A DNA stretch of 43,411 bases from positions 1 to 43,411 of the forward strand of contig JAGXSC010000071.1 of the NCBI GenBank assembly GCA_018334075.1. The letters are read 5' to 3'. The translations under genes and the position numbers were made by a program. Positions 34,049 to 42,386 of this stretch are shown in pieces. This stretch comes from Actinomycetota bacterium (GTDB lineage: Bacteria; Actinomycetota; Coriobacteriia; Anaerosomatales; UBA912). How positions within the stretch are numbered: the stretch's first letter is position 1; each line of letters begins with the position of its first letter. The notes beneath the pieces are model-generated. The model saw nothing but the letters and a program-made list of their open reading frames with translations. It made no database searches and had not been told where the DNA came from.

Positions 34049-35632
34049 TCACAACCTCAAATCGTCGTGACACCGCCTGCAAAGCTCGGATCCCGGATAT
34101 GGCGCAATCAAAATATTGTCTATGCCCAGATTGCCGTGACACTCGTAACACAGCCGCAAGTCATGGGCTTGTGCTGGTGCCGCCGGGCTTGGACCTGGGC
34201 GCGTTTCGAACCCAACGTGGCAGTCGTCGCAAACGTAAGGCCGCCCGACCCTCTCGGCAACATTGAAATGCACGGCGTGCTCGGCGAGGCGCGGGTTGCG
34301 AATATCTGTCGCCGGCTCAGTCTTCATCTCCTCGTGGCACTGAACGCAGTTGGCGGGCAACAGCTCGACATCAGCGACAGCGGCGTGGTGACACTCCTGG
34401 CAGGAGGAGCGATCTGCGTGGCATACGTTGCAATCATCTACAAGCTGAGCGCCGTTCGCGGCGTGCAGCGAAAGCCACCCCTGCGGATGGGGCATCGAGG
34501 TCAAGTGGCACTCGGTGCACGAGCGACTAGTGTGACACACCGAACACGCTCCACGCTGGCCGAGAAACTCATCGCCGTGTTCTGGAATCCACTCCCTGGC
34601 TAAGTGCGCTTCAGGTACCACCGGCTCGCTCAAGGTACCGTCGGCCATCTCGAAGCCGCCGACATGGCATTCGGCGCAAAAAGCCGAAGTGTGACACATC
34701 GTACACGACTTCATTTGCTCCGTGGCTTGTTGAGTGTGCTCTCCCGTCACGAACTCCAGCGTGTGATCCTTTGGCACGAGATCGAATGCGGGAGGATGAC
34801 AAGCGCCGCATTGCACGGTGGCCACTTCGCCTTGCGCGCTGTGCACAAGGCTATGGCACCGGTAACACGAAAGCATGTCGGGAACCACGGTAGCATCCGC
34901 CTGATGCGGAAAAACCTCATGGCATGCCGCGCAATCGAAATCACGTTGCAAGTGGGGATCGTGCGGGAAGATCAATCTCTCGTCACGGGTCTCGGCTATG
35001 GTCGTATGGCAATATGCGCACTGACCGATCGATACCGGCTGGGCAGTGTCCACATATACTGGGGGCTGCTGAGGCTCTATCGGAATATAGCGCAGGTATA
35101 TCCTGGGCATCGGACCAACATCGGGCGCCTGCTCCAAGTGGCAAGTATCGCAATCCGCGACCGCTTCATGGCATATCATGCAATCGTTGACACCCGTCTG
35201 CTGTGCGACTCTGGCGTGTGGCTCTTCTTCCCAGGCGGCGACGTGGCTTCTCGGCCGAAAAGTATGTTCGGCGGTATGGCAGGTCTCGCAATCCCCTGAG
35301 GCCAACACCTCCTGCGGGCCATGGAACATCCCGTGGCAACTGAAGCAGGTGCGCATCACTGGACGGTATGTCAGGTCCGCCTCGTGCGCTGGGCGCAGAT
35401 GGCAAGCCTCGCACGCCGAGGGCGGATGCTCCACGTGAGAAAAGGTGAGTCCCTTGACATCAGTACGGTCGATCTCCAGATGACAGGGCGCGCAATCTGC
35501 GACACTCGAGGGTAGCCTGGAGATGTTCACGACCGAACTGTCGAGAGTGTCGCCTGTAGCGGGCAGCCCCAAGAGCGCCACGGCAAAAATTCCCGCGGCC
35601 AGCAAGCTGATCGCCAAGCTGCGCACTCTCAC
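34049..35632 (-). CDS. secreted 20-haem cytochrome c
   Basis: 527 residues with a signal peptide (SLAISLLAAGIFAVALLGLP) and 20 CxxCH motifs by direct count, from CAPCH near residue 47 to CRRCH at the C-terminus, one per about 24 residues. Several come in pairs a few residues apart (CTMCH/CAECH, CSVCH/CTECH, CNVCH/CQECH). There is no other domain and no membrane anchor after the signal. The haem density is that of a molecular wire. GTG start with AGGAGG. It lies 18 bases after the 7-haem cytochrome gene. Confidence 0.95.
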   Translation of the reverse strand: MRVRSLAISLLAAGIFAVALLGLPATGDTLDSSVVNISRLPSSVADCAPCHLEIDRTDVKGLTFSHVEHPPSACEACHLRPAHEADLTYRPVMRTCFSCHGMFHGPQEVLASGDCETCHTAEHTFRPRSHVAAWEEEPHARVAQQTGVNDCMICHEAVADCDTCHLEQAPDVGPMPRIYLRYIPIEPQQPPVYVDTAQPVSIGQCAYCHTTIAETRDERLIFPHDPHLQRDFDCAACHEVFPHQADATVVPDMLSCYRCHSLVHSAQGEVATVQCGACHPPAFDLVPKDHTLEFVTGEHTQQATEQMKSCTMCHTSAFCAECHVGGFEMADGTLSEPVVPEAHLAREWIPEHGDEFLGQRGACSVCHTSRSCTECHLTSMPHPQGWLSLHAANGAQLVDDCNVCHADRSSCQECHHAAVADVELLPANCVQCHEEMKTEPATDIRNPRLAEHAVHFNVAERVGRPYVCDDCHVGFETRPGPSPAAPAQAHDLRLCYECHGNLGIDNILIAPYPGSELCRRCHDDLRL

Positions 35633-35650
35633 CCGAAGACCTCCTGGCTT

Positions 35651-36610
35651 TTACCGGCCGAACAATCCGCCGATAGTCTCACGCATCCATTGCATCATTC
35701 TGGAGAGAAATATCTGCTCGGATATCTCCTCGCGGCCATGGATAAACCTCGCGTAATCGACGTATGCCTCATTGGCGTCCGGGTGGCAAGTCGCGCATGT
35801 CTCCACGAGCCGCCTCTCGTTGACCATCGAGTTCCTGTCTTCGGCGGGTAGGATTTCATGGAAACCGTGACAGTCCCAGCATGCGGGAGCGTCGGTAGCT
35901 CCCCTCTTGTACGCGGCTCCGTGATAGTAGTCATTGTAAGAGTCCCAATAATCCTGATGACAGCGTCCGCAAATCTCCCAGCCCCTGGCGTGCAGTGCGG
36001 CGCGACCCTGAGGGTCATCGGTAAGAAACTCGATCTCGTGGCTGCCATGGCAATCACCACACAACGGACGAGGCTCAGCCTCTTCGGCGGGCGCGGCGGT
36101 CGGCGTTACCTCAAGGCGATGGGCCCCCCTTCCGACCGCGATTGCTTGCTCCCGATGACAGTTCCCGCATGCAGACTTCGCTACGCTACTCCAGTCGGTG
36201 CCAAGCTGCTCATGCGGGGCGCTGAACGCGAAATCCAGATGACACCCGGTACATTGAATAAGTCCATGCGCCGACTGGGAGAACCTGTCCGGATCGACAA
36301 AGTAACTGATGACGCGGCCATCCCTTACACGGGTGAGGTCTTCATCTTCATGGCAGACCATGCACCCGGCCTTTGCCGCCGTGGGTAGTGTGAAGTCGAC
36401 ATCGTAGCCCTCGATTGTTACCGTGGGCACGGCTGAGGCCACAGGCTGCGCCTGCTGATTTGCCGCAGCGATAGCCGTCGAGGCAGCAACCATTTGTGCC
36501 CCAGAAAGAACAACAGCAACCAAAACGGCGCGCACGAACATAACAGAGCGTGGTCGTGATCTCCGTTTAATGCCGCCATAAACCCTTAACCCTTGACCCC
36601 TTGCATTCAT
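35651..36610 (-). CDS. secreted 7-haem cytochrome c
   Basis: 319 residues. Extended N-terminus, then signal peptide or anchor (FVRAVLVAVVLSGAQMVAAS, about 25-44). Seven CxxCH motifs: CMVCH, CTGCH, CGNCH, CGDCHGSHEI, CGRCH, CWDCHGFHEI and CATCH. The C-terminus has an amphipathic helix (ISEQIFLSRMMQWMRETIGG). The CGDCHGSHEI and CWDCHGFHEI forms resemble NapC-linked and octahaem cytochromes. The ATG at 36610 has AAGGA upstream; the Met right before the signal has none. First gene of the operon, so probably the entry point for electrons (inference). Confidence 0.92.
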   Translation of the reverse strand: MNARGQGLRVYGGIKRRSRPRSVMFVRAVLVAVVLSGAQMVAASTAIAAANQQAQPVASAVPTVTIEGYDVDFTLPTAAKAGCMVCHEDEDLTRVRDGRVISYFVDPDRFSQSAHGLIQCTGCHLDFAFSAPHEQLGTDWSSVAKSACGNCHREQAIAVGRGAHRLEVTPTAAPAEEAEPRPLCGDCHGSHEIEFLTDDPQGRAALHARGWEICGRCHQDYWDSYNDYYHGAAYKRGATDAPACWDCHGFHEILPAEDRNSMVNERRLVETCATCHPDANEAYVDYARFIHGREEISEQIFLSRMMQWMRETIGGLFGR

Positions 36611-36704
36611 CTACGTCGTCCTTAATCACTGTGGACGGTAAACGCTCTCGGCCAAAAACTCTGGCCTGCAGTGATACACACATACACTTGCGCCGGTTCC
36701 CTGT

Positions 36705-36734
36705 AGCATAGGCAAGTCAATGGCATGCCGTCAA
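36705..36734 (-). promoter_or_regulatory. promoter of the 7-/20-haem cytochrome operon
   Basis: Minus strand TTGACG (36729-36734), 18 bases, TATGCT (36705-36710), with a start near 36698 and a leader of about 88 bases. Leader bases near 36650-36666 can form GGCCA/TGGCC. No regulator palindrome was seen in the 146-base gap (36611-36756). Confidence 0.45.
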
Positions 36735-36756
36735 TACGCCAGATCAGAACCGAAGA

Positions 36757-37902
36757 TCATCGCAGCGCTGTCTCGAAGCTTTTCACCAGATAATCAACGT
36801 CCTCGGCTCCGATACCCACGCCGATGGAAAAACGCAAGGCTCCGGTCTCAAAGGTGCCGATGGTGCGATGGGCCCATGGGCTGCAATGTAGCCCCGGGCG
36901 ACAAGCGATATCCGCCTTGCGATCGAGCCTAAACGCGATCCGCTCGGCGTCAATGGCCTCGTGGATCACGCTGACCACCGGTACTCTCTCGACGCCTGGA
37001 GCAGGTCCCAGCACTCGCACTCCAGGTATCGCGCCGAGCGCCTCGATAAGCCTAAAGGTCAACTCAAGCTCCACCTTTCGCAATGCCTGGCCCTCGGCAA
37101 GCAGAAAGCGTGCTCCCGCCCCCAGGCCAAGAATCCCCGGCGTGTTCAGCGTGCCAGCCTCATATCGATCGGGACGCTGAGCGGGCATAGCTTCGTCTTC
37201 CGAGGAAAGCCCTCCCGTACCGCCCTCGACCAGGGGATCCGGATCGGTTGCCGGCCCAAGGTACATGAGCCCTATTCCCTGCGGACCCAAAAGCCCCTTG
37301 TGGCCGGAGAGCAAATAGGCGTCCGCGCGAAGCGCCGTCAGATCCACGTGAAGGTGTCCTCCCGCCTGAGAGCCATCGACGATCATCAGCGCACCATGCT
37401 CATGGGCGATGTCGGTAAGGTCTCCCACAGACTGAATGACACCTGTGACGTTTGAGGCATGCTGGCAAACCACCGCGCGCGTCGGCGCCGCGGCCACGGC
37501 CTTTTCCACATCATCCGGATCCACAAATCCAGTGGAGTCAGCTTGAACAACCTCGACCTCTACTCCAAATTTAGCCAAAGAGGCCAGTGGGCGAACGACC
37601 GCGTTGTGCTCCATCGAGCCGACGACCACTCGATCACCTGGCTTTAGCAGGCCTTTCATAACAAGGTTGCAGCCATAGGTGCACGATGGGACGAAGATCA
37701 GGTTTTCCGCCGAGGCGACCCCCAGAAGCTCTGCGCAAGAGCGCCTAGCCTCGAACACCGCCCGCGAAGTACGCAAAGAGAGCGCGTGGGCTCCCCTGTT
37801 TGGGTTACCGCCGAGTTCACGCATGGCGAAATTGACGGCCTCGATTACTGCTTCGGGCTTGGGCCAGGAGGATGCGGCGTGATCGAAGTAGCGCAACTCC
37901 AT
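36757..37902 (-). CDS. NifS/Csd-like class V aminotransferase (cysteine desulfurase family)
   Basis: 381 residues, PLP-dependent. YFDHAASSWPKP at the start and GNPNRGAHAL mark the CsdA-like branch. MIVDGSQAGG supplies the Asp that holds the PLP ring. LLSGHKGLLGPQG has the PLP lysine. GLHCSPWAHRTIGT holds the cysteine that would carry persulfide. It should remove sulfur (or selenium) from cysteine or selenocysteine. It is the last gene of the Moco operon, 7 bases after moaB, so it is a good candidate to hand sulfur to FdhD or a MOSC protein (inference). Confidence 0.9.
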   Translation of the reverse strand: MELRYFDHAASSWPKPEAVIEAVNFAMRELGGNPNRGAHALSLRTSRAVFEARRSCAELLGVASAENLIFVPSCTYGCNLVMKGLLKPGDRVVVGSMEHNAVVRPLASLAKFGVEVEVVQADSTGFVDPDDVEKAVAAAPTRAVVCQHASNVTGVIQSVGDLTDIAHEHGALMIVDGSQAGGHLHVDLTALRADAYLLSGHKGLLGPQGIGLMYLGPATDPDPLVEGGTGGLSSEDEAMPAQRPDRYEAGTLNTPGILGLGAGARFLLAEGQALRKVELELTFRLIEALGAIPGVRVLGPAPGVERVPVVSVIHEAIDAERIAFRLDRKADIACRPGLHCSPWAHRTIGTFETGALRFSIGVGIGAEDVDYLVKSFETALR

Positions 37903-37909
37903 CTTCCCC

Positions 37910-38398
37910 CTAGTGTCCCTCGCCTGCGATCATTTCCAGCGCGTGTTCGAGTTGATCGGCGATAAAACCAAAAGACTCGACAGCGCCTTTCTGGCTGCCC
38001 GGCAAATTGATTACCAGCGTAGACCCGCGCAATGCCGCCACCCCGCGGGATAGCATAGCCCTGCGGGTGATCTCCATCGACTGGCGCCGTATGGTCTCGG
38101 CGATTCCAGGAACCTGCCGGTCGCAGATGTCCAAGGTCGCCTCCGGAGTGAGATCGCGCGCGGAAAGCCCCGTACCACCCGTAGTCAATACGACATCGGC
38201 GTGGTCGGAATCGGCCATCTCGGCGATCGCCTCGGCGATTACACCCCGATCGTCCGGAACGATCCTGTAAGCCACGACCTGAAGGCCCAGCCGTTCGGCT
38301 TCGGCCGCGAGCGCCGGTCCGGCCGTATCGGCCAAGCTCCCGGCAGAGCGGGAGTCCGAGCACGTCAATATCGCTACCCGTATCGGCCTCATCGTCAT
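37910..38398 (-). CDS. moaB: MoaB/MogA-family molybdopterin adenylyltransferase
   Basis: 162 residues: VAILTCSDSRSAGSLADTAGPAL, VLTTGGTGLSARDLTPEA and TLVINLPGSQKGAVESF, the MPT-binding loops of the MogA/MoaB family. It adenylates molybdopterin before metal insertion by MoeA. Stop of the MOSC gene and this ATG are adjacent (TAGATG). Confidence 0.95.
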   Translation of the reverse strand: MTMRPIRVAILTCSDSRSAGSLADTAGPALAAEAERLGLQVVAYRIVPDDRGVIAEAIAEMADSDHADVVLTTGGTGLSARDLTPEATLDICDRQVPGIAETIRRQSMEITRRAMLSRGVAALRGSTLVINLPGSQKGAVESFGFIADQLEHALEMIAGEGH

Positions 38399-38869
38399 CT
38401 ACCCGATTTCCTTCGCGATTTCCTCCGCGGGCGAGATCACGCGTATGCTGTCGCCGACCCTGATCTCTCCCCCCACCTTTACGGCCGCAAAAACCCCCTC
38501 CTTTGGCATCACGCAATCACCTGCCTGATAGTAGATGGCGCATCGATCGTGACACTCCTTGCCTATCTGGGTGATCTCTACTCGCGCGGTCTGGCCTATG
38601 CCGAGCTCCGTGCCGACAGGCAGGCTCATCAGATCCAGGCCGACGGTGGTGATGTTCTCGGCGAAGTCACCCGGGCCGACATCGAGTCCCAGGGCCGACA
38701 TCTTGTCGATGGACTCCTGCGCAAGCAGCGATATCTGCCGATGCCAATCGGCGGCATGCGCGTCCTTCGCAAGACCTAGCCCCACGATCAGCTCACCGGT
38801 CACTCCAGGCATCTTGCGTATTCCCTTGCGATCGGAGATGTTGATTGAGGTGACCACCCCAGATAGCAT
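38399..38869 (-). CDS. MOSC-domain protein
   Basis: 156 residues: VTSINISDRKGIRKMP, GDFAENITTVGLDLMSLPVG and ECHDRCAIYYQAGDCVMPKEGVFAAV. This is the MOSC beta-barrel with its conserved cysteine region. Single-domain MOSC proteins next to moa genes are thought to carry sulfur or bind Moco. The ATG overlaps the moaC stop. Confidence 0.92.
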   Translation of the reverse strand: MLSGVVTSINISDRKGIRKMPGVTGELIVGLGLAKDAHAADWHRQISLLAQESIDKMSALGLDVGPGDFAENITTVGLDLMSLPVGTELGIGQTARVEITQIGKECHDRCAIYYQAGDCVMPKEGVFAAVKVGGEIRVGDSIRVISPAEEIAKEIG

Positions 38870-39366
38870 CAGAGATCCTCCTCACGATTCCATGGGCCCG
38901 AGACGCCGCCCTCCTTGGACAACAACATCACGTCGGAGAGCACCATGCCTTTCTCTATCGACTTGCACATATCGTATAGCGTCAATCCGGCAACAGCCGC
39001 CGCGGTAAGCGCTTCCATCTCCACGCCGGTTTTTGCGTCGGTAGCCGCCTGAGCCCGAATGGAAATTCCGGTGCGAGACCCCGTAACCGGCTCGAGCGTC
39101 ACCGAAGCGTGGGTCAGTGAGAGCGGGTGACACATCGGTATCAGTTCGCTCGCTTTCTTGGCAGCCATAATGCCGGCTATCCGAGCGGCGGCAAGAACAT
39201 CGCCTTTGGGGATGTTCCCGCTTATCACAGCCTCAAGCGTGGCGGGACTCATTTCGAGAAAAGCGCCCGCGACAGCCACCCTGCGCGTCACCGTCTTGGC
39301 GGCGACATCCACCATTCTAGCCGCGCCGGTATCATCGATGTGTGTAAGCCCCGAGTCACCAAACAT
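38869..39366 (-). CDS. moaC: MoaC, cyclic pyranopterin monophosphate synthase
   Basis: 165 residues with the MoaC core: LTHIDDTGAARMVDVAAKTV, AGIMAAKKASELIPMCHPL and TGVEMEALTAAAVAGLTLYDMCK. It converts the MoaA product to cyclic pyranopterin monophosphate. Starts three bases after moaA. Confidence 0.97.
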   Translation of the reverse strand: MFGDSGLTHIDDTGAARMVDVAAKTVTRRVAVAGAFLEMSPATLEAVISGNIPKGDVLAAARIAGIMAAKKASELIPMCHPLSLTHASVTLEPVTGSRTGISIRAQAATDAKTGVEMEALTAAAVAGLTLYDMCKSIEKGMVLSDVMLLSKEGGVSGPWNREEDL

Positions 39367-39369
39367 CTT

Positions 39370-40401
39370 CTATCCTCCAATTTGCGACATACGCCGAGCG
39401 GTGCCGATGCGGCTGCCATGACTTTCGGGTTTGAAGCTCAACGCGGAGCGCACAAGATCGCGAACGTCCTCGTCTGTTCCGCCACGAAGGGCAAACCGCA
39501 CGTCAATCTCATCATCGGAGAACAGGCAGCCGCGCAACTTGCCGTCAGCGGTCAGACGCAAGCGGTTGCACTCCCCGCAAAAATGATGCGACAGCGGGCT
39601 TATCACCCCGATGGTACCCTCACTTTCCGGCAAGCGATAGTAGCGCGCGGGGCCCCAGCCGCCGGGCGCGGCGTCCCGGGCGACCGGCTCAAGCGCGCCG
39701 TACCCGGCCTTTTCGGCGGTATCGGTGAGCGTGGCCAGGATCTCCTCGGCGCTGACATGATCCGCCCGGGTCCAGTGAAACCCGCACTCGTCCGCGGTGC
39801 CGGGCTCGCCCTCCTCCGCGTCATCTCCAATGGGCATGTATTCGATGAAGCGCACGTGCAAGGCGCGCTCTATCGTCATTCGCGCAAAGCCGAGAAGGTC
39901 TTGCTCCAGCGAGCGAACCACAACGGCGTTGAGCTTGACCGGCGAAAAGCCGGCGTCAAACGCGGCGTCGATTCCAGCGAGCGCGACGGCCACTTCGCCA
40001 CCGCGAGTCATGCGCTTGTAGGTTTCTGGGTCAAGCGAGTCTATCGAGATGTTGACTCTCGAAAGCCCGGCCTTGCGAAGATCCGACGCGAATTTTGGCA
40101 GCAATATGCCGTTGGTGGTAAGGGCGATGGACTCGAGCCCGGTGATCTCGCGCAACCGTCGTACATGGTCGACCACGCCTGTCCTCACCAGTGGCTCGCC
40201 ACCTGTGAGCCGTATCTTGTTTATGCCTTCGGCAACCGCTATCGCGGCGAAACGCTCGATCTCCTCGAACGAAAGAATCTCCTCGCGGGCCTTGAAAGAC
40301 ACTCCCTGCGGCGGCATGCAGTAAACACACCGCAGGTTACAGCGGTCGGTAAGGGATATCCGCAGATAATCTATGATGCGGCCGCTCGAATCAATCCCCA
40401 T
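39370..40401 (-). CDS. moaA: MoaA, GTP 3',8-cyclase (radical SAM)
   Basis: 343 residues from the ATG at 40401 (AAGGGTG upstream); an in-frame start at 40446 adds 15 non-family residues. The radical SAM cluster is CNLRCVYC, and the second [4Fe-4S] site CGECNRLRLTADGKLRGC near the C-terminus binds GTP. The protein ends in Gly-Gly, as required in MoaA. First step of Moco synthesis. The start overlaps mobB by 11 bases. Confidence 0.97.
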   Translation of the reverse strand: MGIDSSGRIIDYLRISLTDRCNLRCVYCMPPQGVSFKAREEILSFEEIERFAAIAVAEGINKIRLTGGEPLVRTGVVDHVRRLREITGLESIALTTNGILLPKFASDLRKAGLSRVNISIDSLDPETYKRMTRGGEVAVALAGIDAAFDAGFSPVKLNAVVVRSLEQDLLGFARMTIERALHVRFIEYMPIGDDAEEGEPGTADECGFHWTRADHVSAEEILATLTDTAEKAGYGALEPVARDAAPGGWGPARYYRLPESEGTIGVISPLSHHFCGECNRLRLTADGKLRGCLFSDDEIDVRFALRGGTDEDVRDLVRSALSFKPESHGSRIGTARRMSQIGG

Positions 40402-40924
40402 GGCGCACCCTTCGGGATGTGGAGGCGAGAAAGTGCGTCTCCACAAGATCGGCCAGACCGCCGGCGTCGTCGAGCCCGAAGCGAGGGCACTCGCCGCTGT
40501 CCAAATCAGGATTATCCGTCACGAGCGCGAAACGCTCCTCCGGCTGCAAAACAGCTTCCGTGCTGCGGGCGCGGCGCGAAACCTCGATTCGAACCGGTCC
40601 TGAGCGAAGATAGCCTTCGGTGATTAGGATGTCGACATCTCCGGCTGCCTCGATAAGCTCGGCAAGTGAACGCTCCCTCTCGACACGACTGATTACCGCG
40701 AACTGCGATGGCGAGGAGACCATGGTGACAGCGGCGCCGGCGCGGGCGTGACGCCACGAGTCCTTACCCGGAACGTCGATATCGACTTCGTGTTTATGGT
40801 GCTTGACCGTCGCCACCCTGTAGCCACGACAAACCAGCTCGCGAACAAGGCGCTCTAACACGCTCGTCTTGCCCGAATCACTCTTGCCGACGATCGAGAT
40901 GACCGGAACGCGGGTCAGAAGCAT
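40391..40924 (-). CDS. mobB: MobB, molybdopterin-guanine dinucleotide synthesis GTPase
   Basis: 177 residues with P-loop GKSDSGKTSVLERL, then ATVKHHKHEVDIDVPGKDSW, the MobB signature, and DILITEGY. MobB helps MobA make the bis-MGD form needed by formate dehydrogenase. Overlaps the 71-residue gene by 10 bases and moaA by 11. Confidence 0.95.
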   Translation of the reverse strand: MLLTRVPVISIVGKSDSGKTSVLERLVRELVCRGYRVATVKHHKHEVDIDVPGKDSWRHARAGAAVTMVSSPSQFAVISRVERERSLAELIEAAGDVDILITEGYLRSGPVRIEVSRRARSTEAVLQPEERFALVTDNPDLDSGECPRFGLDDAGGLADLVETHFLASTSRRVRHGD

Positions 40925-41130
40925 CCGAGATCGCAGCTTTTCACGCGAACGCCGGCGGCATCAGCCGCGGCTCCGGCGACTTTGTAGGGCACACCCGTGT
41001 CCTCGGCGAACTTGCGCAACACAGGGCAGGTGATCCGGCCTTCACGCGCCTTTGTCCTGACGGCCTCGATCATCTCGGGCGTCACCTGTCCGGTGATACG
41101 CGGGTCAACATCCTTTTGCGAACCGCTCAT
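40915..41130 (-). CDS. conserved-looking 71-residue protein with C-terminal Cys-x3-Cys, Moco operon
   Basis: 71 residues: a polar start, TPEMIEAVRTKAREGRITCP, a helical middle (LRKFAEDTGVPYKVAGAAAD) and the end SCDLGCF. The middle looks like a small helix-turn-helix, and the fixed Cys residues (ITCP and CDLGC) could bind metal or sulfur. It overlaps moeA by four bases and mobB by ten, so it is surely translated with them. Similar short proteins ending in a CxLGCF-type tail occur, from memory, near mob/moa genes of anaerobes. No function is known to me. Confidence 0.8.
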   Translation of the reverse strand: MSGSQKDVDPRITGQVTPEMIEAVRTKAREGRITCPVLRKFAEDTGVPYKVAGAAADAAGVRVKSCDLGCF

Positions 41131-42386
41131 AGTGCAACTCCTTCCTCAACATCCAGCCGCAAACACTCGACCTGAGTGCCCGCGGGAAACGAACTTTCGC
41201 CTTGCTCAAGCACGATAAAACAGTTACCCCGGTGCGCGGCGGTAAGTAACGCCGAGGACTGGCTCCCTGAAAGCTCTACCGAAAGGCCGGCCCCGTCTTG
41301 CGCGGCGGCAAGCCGTCCACGCAAGTAATAACGTCTGCCGGGCTTTTTGCGCACATCGTGCAGCAGGGTAGCGGTGACCTTTGGCCGATCCAGCTCGGCA
41401 AGCCCCTGCATTTTGCGAAGCGCGGGGCGCACGAATATCTCGAATCCGACAAAGGAACTCGTAGGATTTCCAGGAAGGCCGAAAACAGGCACGCCATTTA
41501 CGCTCCCCATCGTCTGAGGCGCACCAGGACGCATTGCGACCTGGTGAAACTCCAGGCGGCCTATCTTCTCAAGGGCAGGCTTTATGAAGTCAAACTCCCC
41601 GACACTCACCCCGCCGGAAGTGATGATGTAGTCAGCCTCGGCGGCGGCTTGCGCGAATGCGGCGCTAGTGGCCGAAAGGTCGTCAGGAACGATACCGTAG
41701 CGCAACGCGATTCCACCGGCGGCCTGAACTTGCGCCGCAAGTGAGTAGCTGTTGGAGTTGCGAATCTTGCCGGGGCCGGGCTTCTGGTCGATCTCGACAA
41801 GCTCATCTCCTGTCGAGAGAACCGCCACACGCGGGGCGCGGATGACCGCGATTGACGCGTGCCCTGTCGCGGCGAGCAGCCCAACGGTGGCCGGGCCTAT
41901 GCGCTCACCGGCGGCGGCAACGACATCTCCGCAGGAGACCTCCTCGCCGCGGCGGCGTATGTGCTCGCCGGCTTCAGGAGCATGCGAGAACGCGACTTTC
42001 GAATGAACCCCGCCGTCGCCTGAGAGCTTCTCGGTAAGCTCGACCATCACAACCGCGTCAGCGCCTGAAGGAACGGGGGCTCCTGTCATGATCCGCGCGG
42101 CTTGCCCTGGCCCGACCCGACCGTCCCACCAGGTGCCGGCGGGAATGTCAGCGATGACATCGAGTGCCATGGGCTGTTCGGATGAGGCAAGCGCAAGATC
42201 GGCAGCGCGCACCGCAAACCCGTCCATCGCCGAGTTGTCAAAGGGCGCGACATCGATATCGCTCAAAGCGTCTTCGGCAAGCACTCGGCCCAGCGACTCG
42301 GAGAGCGAAATCCGCTCGCTGTCGAGAACCCGCACCATCGAGAGCACGTGCTGCCGTGCCTGCTCAACGCTTATCGGACCCGTCAC
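41127..42386 (-). CDS. moeA: MoeA molybdopterin molybdotransferase
   Basis: 419 residues: DVAPFDNSAMDGFAVRAAD, RIMTGAPVPSGADAVVMVE, VAVLSTGDELVE, ITSGGVSVGEFDF and PVFGLPGNPTSSFVGFEIFV, all MoeA motifs. It inserts molybdate into adenylated molybdopterin. GTG start overlapping the fdhD stop by four bases. Confidence 0.97.
   Translation of the reverse strand: MTGPISVEQARQHVLSMVRVLDSERISLSESLGRVLAEDALSDIDVAPFDNSAMDGFAVRAADLALASSEQPMALDVIADIPAGTWWDGRVGPGQAARIMTGAPVPSGADAVVMVELTEKLSGDGGVHSKVAFSHAPEAGEHIRRRGEEVSCGDVVAAAGERIGPATVGLLAATGHASIAVIRAPRVAVLSTGDELVEIDQKPGPGKIRNSNSYSLAAQVQAAGGIALRYGIVPDDLSATSAAFAQAAAEADYIITSGGVSVGEFDFIKPALEKIGRLEFHQVAMRPGAPQTMGSVNGVPVFGLPGNPTSSFVGFEIFVRPALRKMQGLAELDRPKVTATLLHDVRKKPGRRYYLRGRLAAAQDGAGLSVELSGSQSSALLTAAHRGNCFIVLEQGESSFPAGTQVECLRLDVEEGVAL

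Noticed and set aside
33999-34151. Longer N-terminus for the TPR protein
   Set aside because: It overlaps the 20-haem gene by about 100 bases and has no ribosome site; the GTG at 33998 has AAAGGAG upstream and starts just before the membrane anchor.
36650-36666. GGCCA/TGGCC hairpin as the terminator of the Moco operon
   Set aside because: Five pairs and no following T-run; it lies beyond the next promoter.
37845-38516. 223-codon minus-strand ORF rich in Gly and Arg
   Set aside because: Alternative frame of moaB and part of the MOSC gene; low-complexity shadow.
39127-40623. 498-codon plus-strand ORF
   Set aside because: Antisense to moaC, moaA and mobB, whose motifs are certain; composition is that of a GC-rich shadow.
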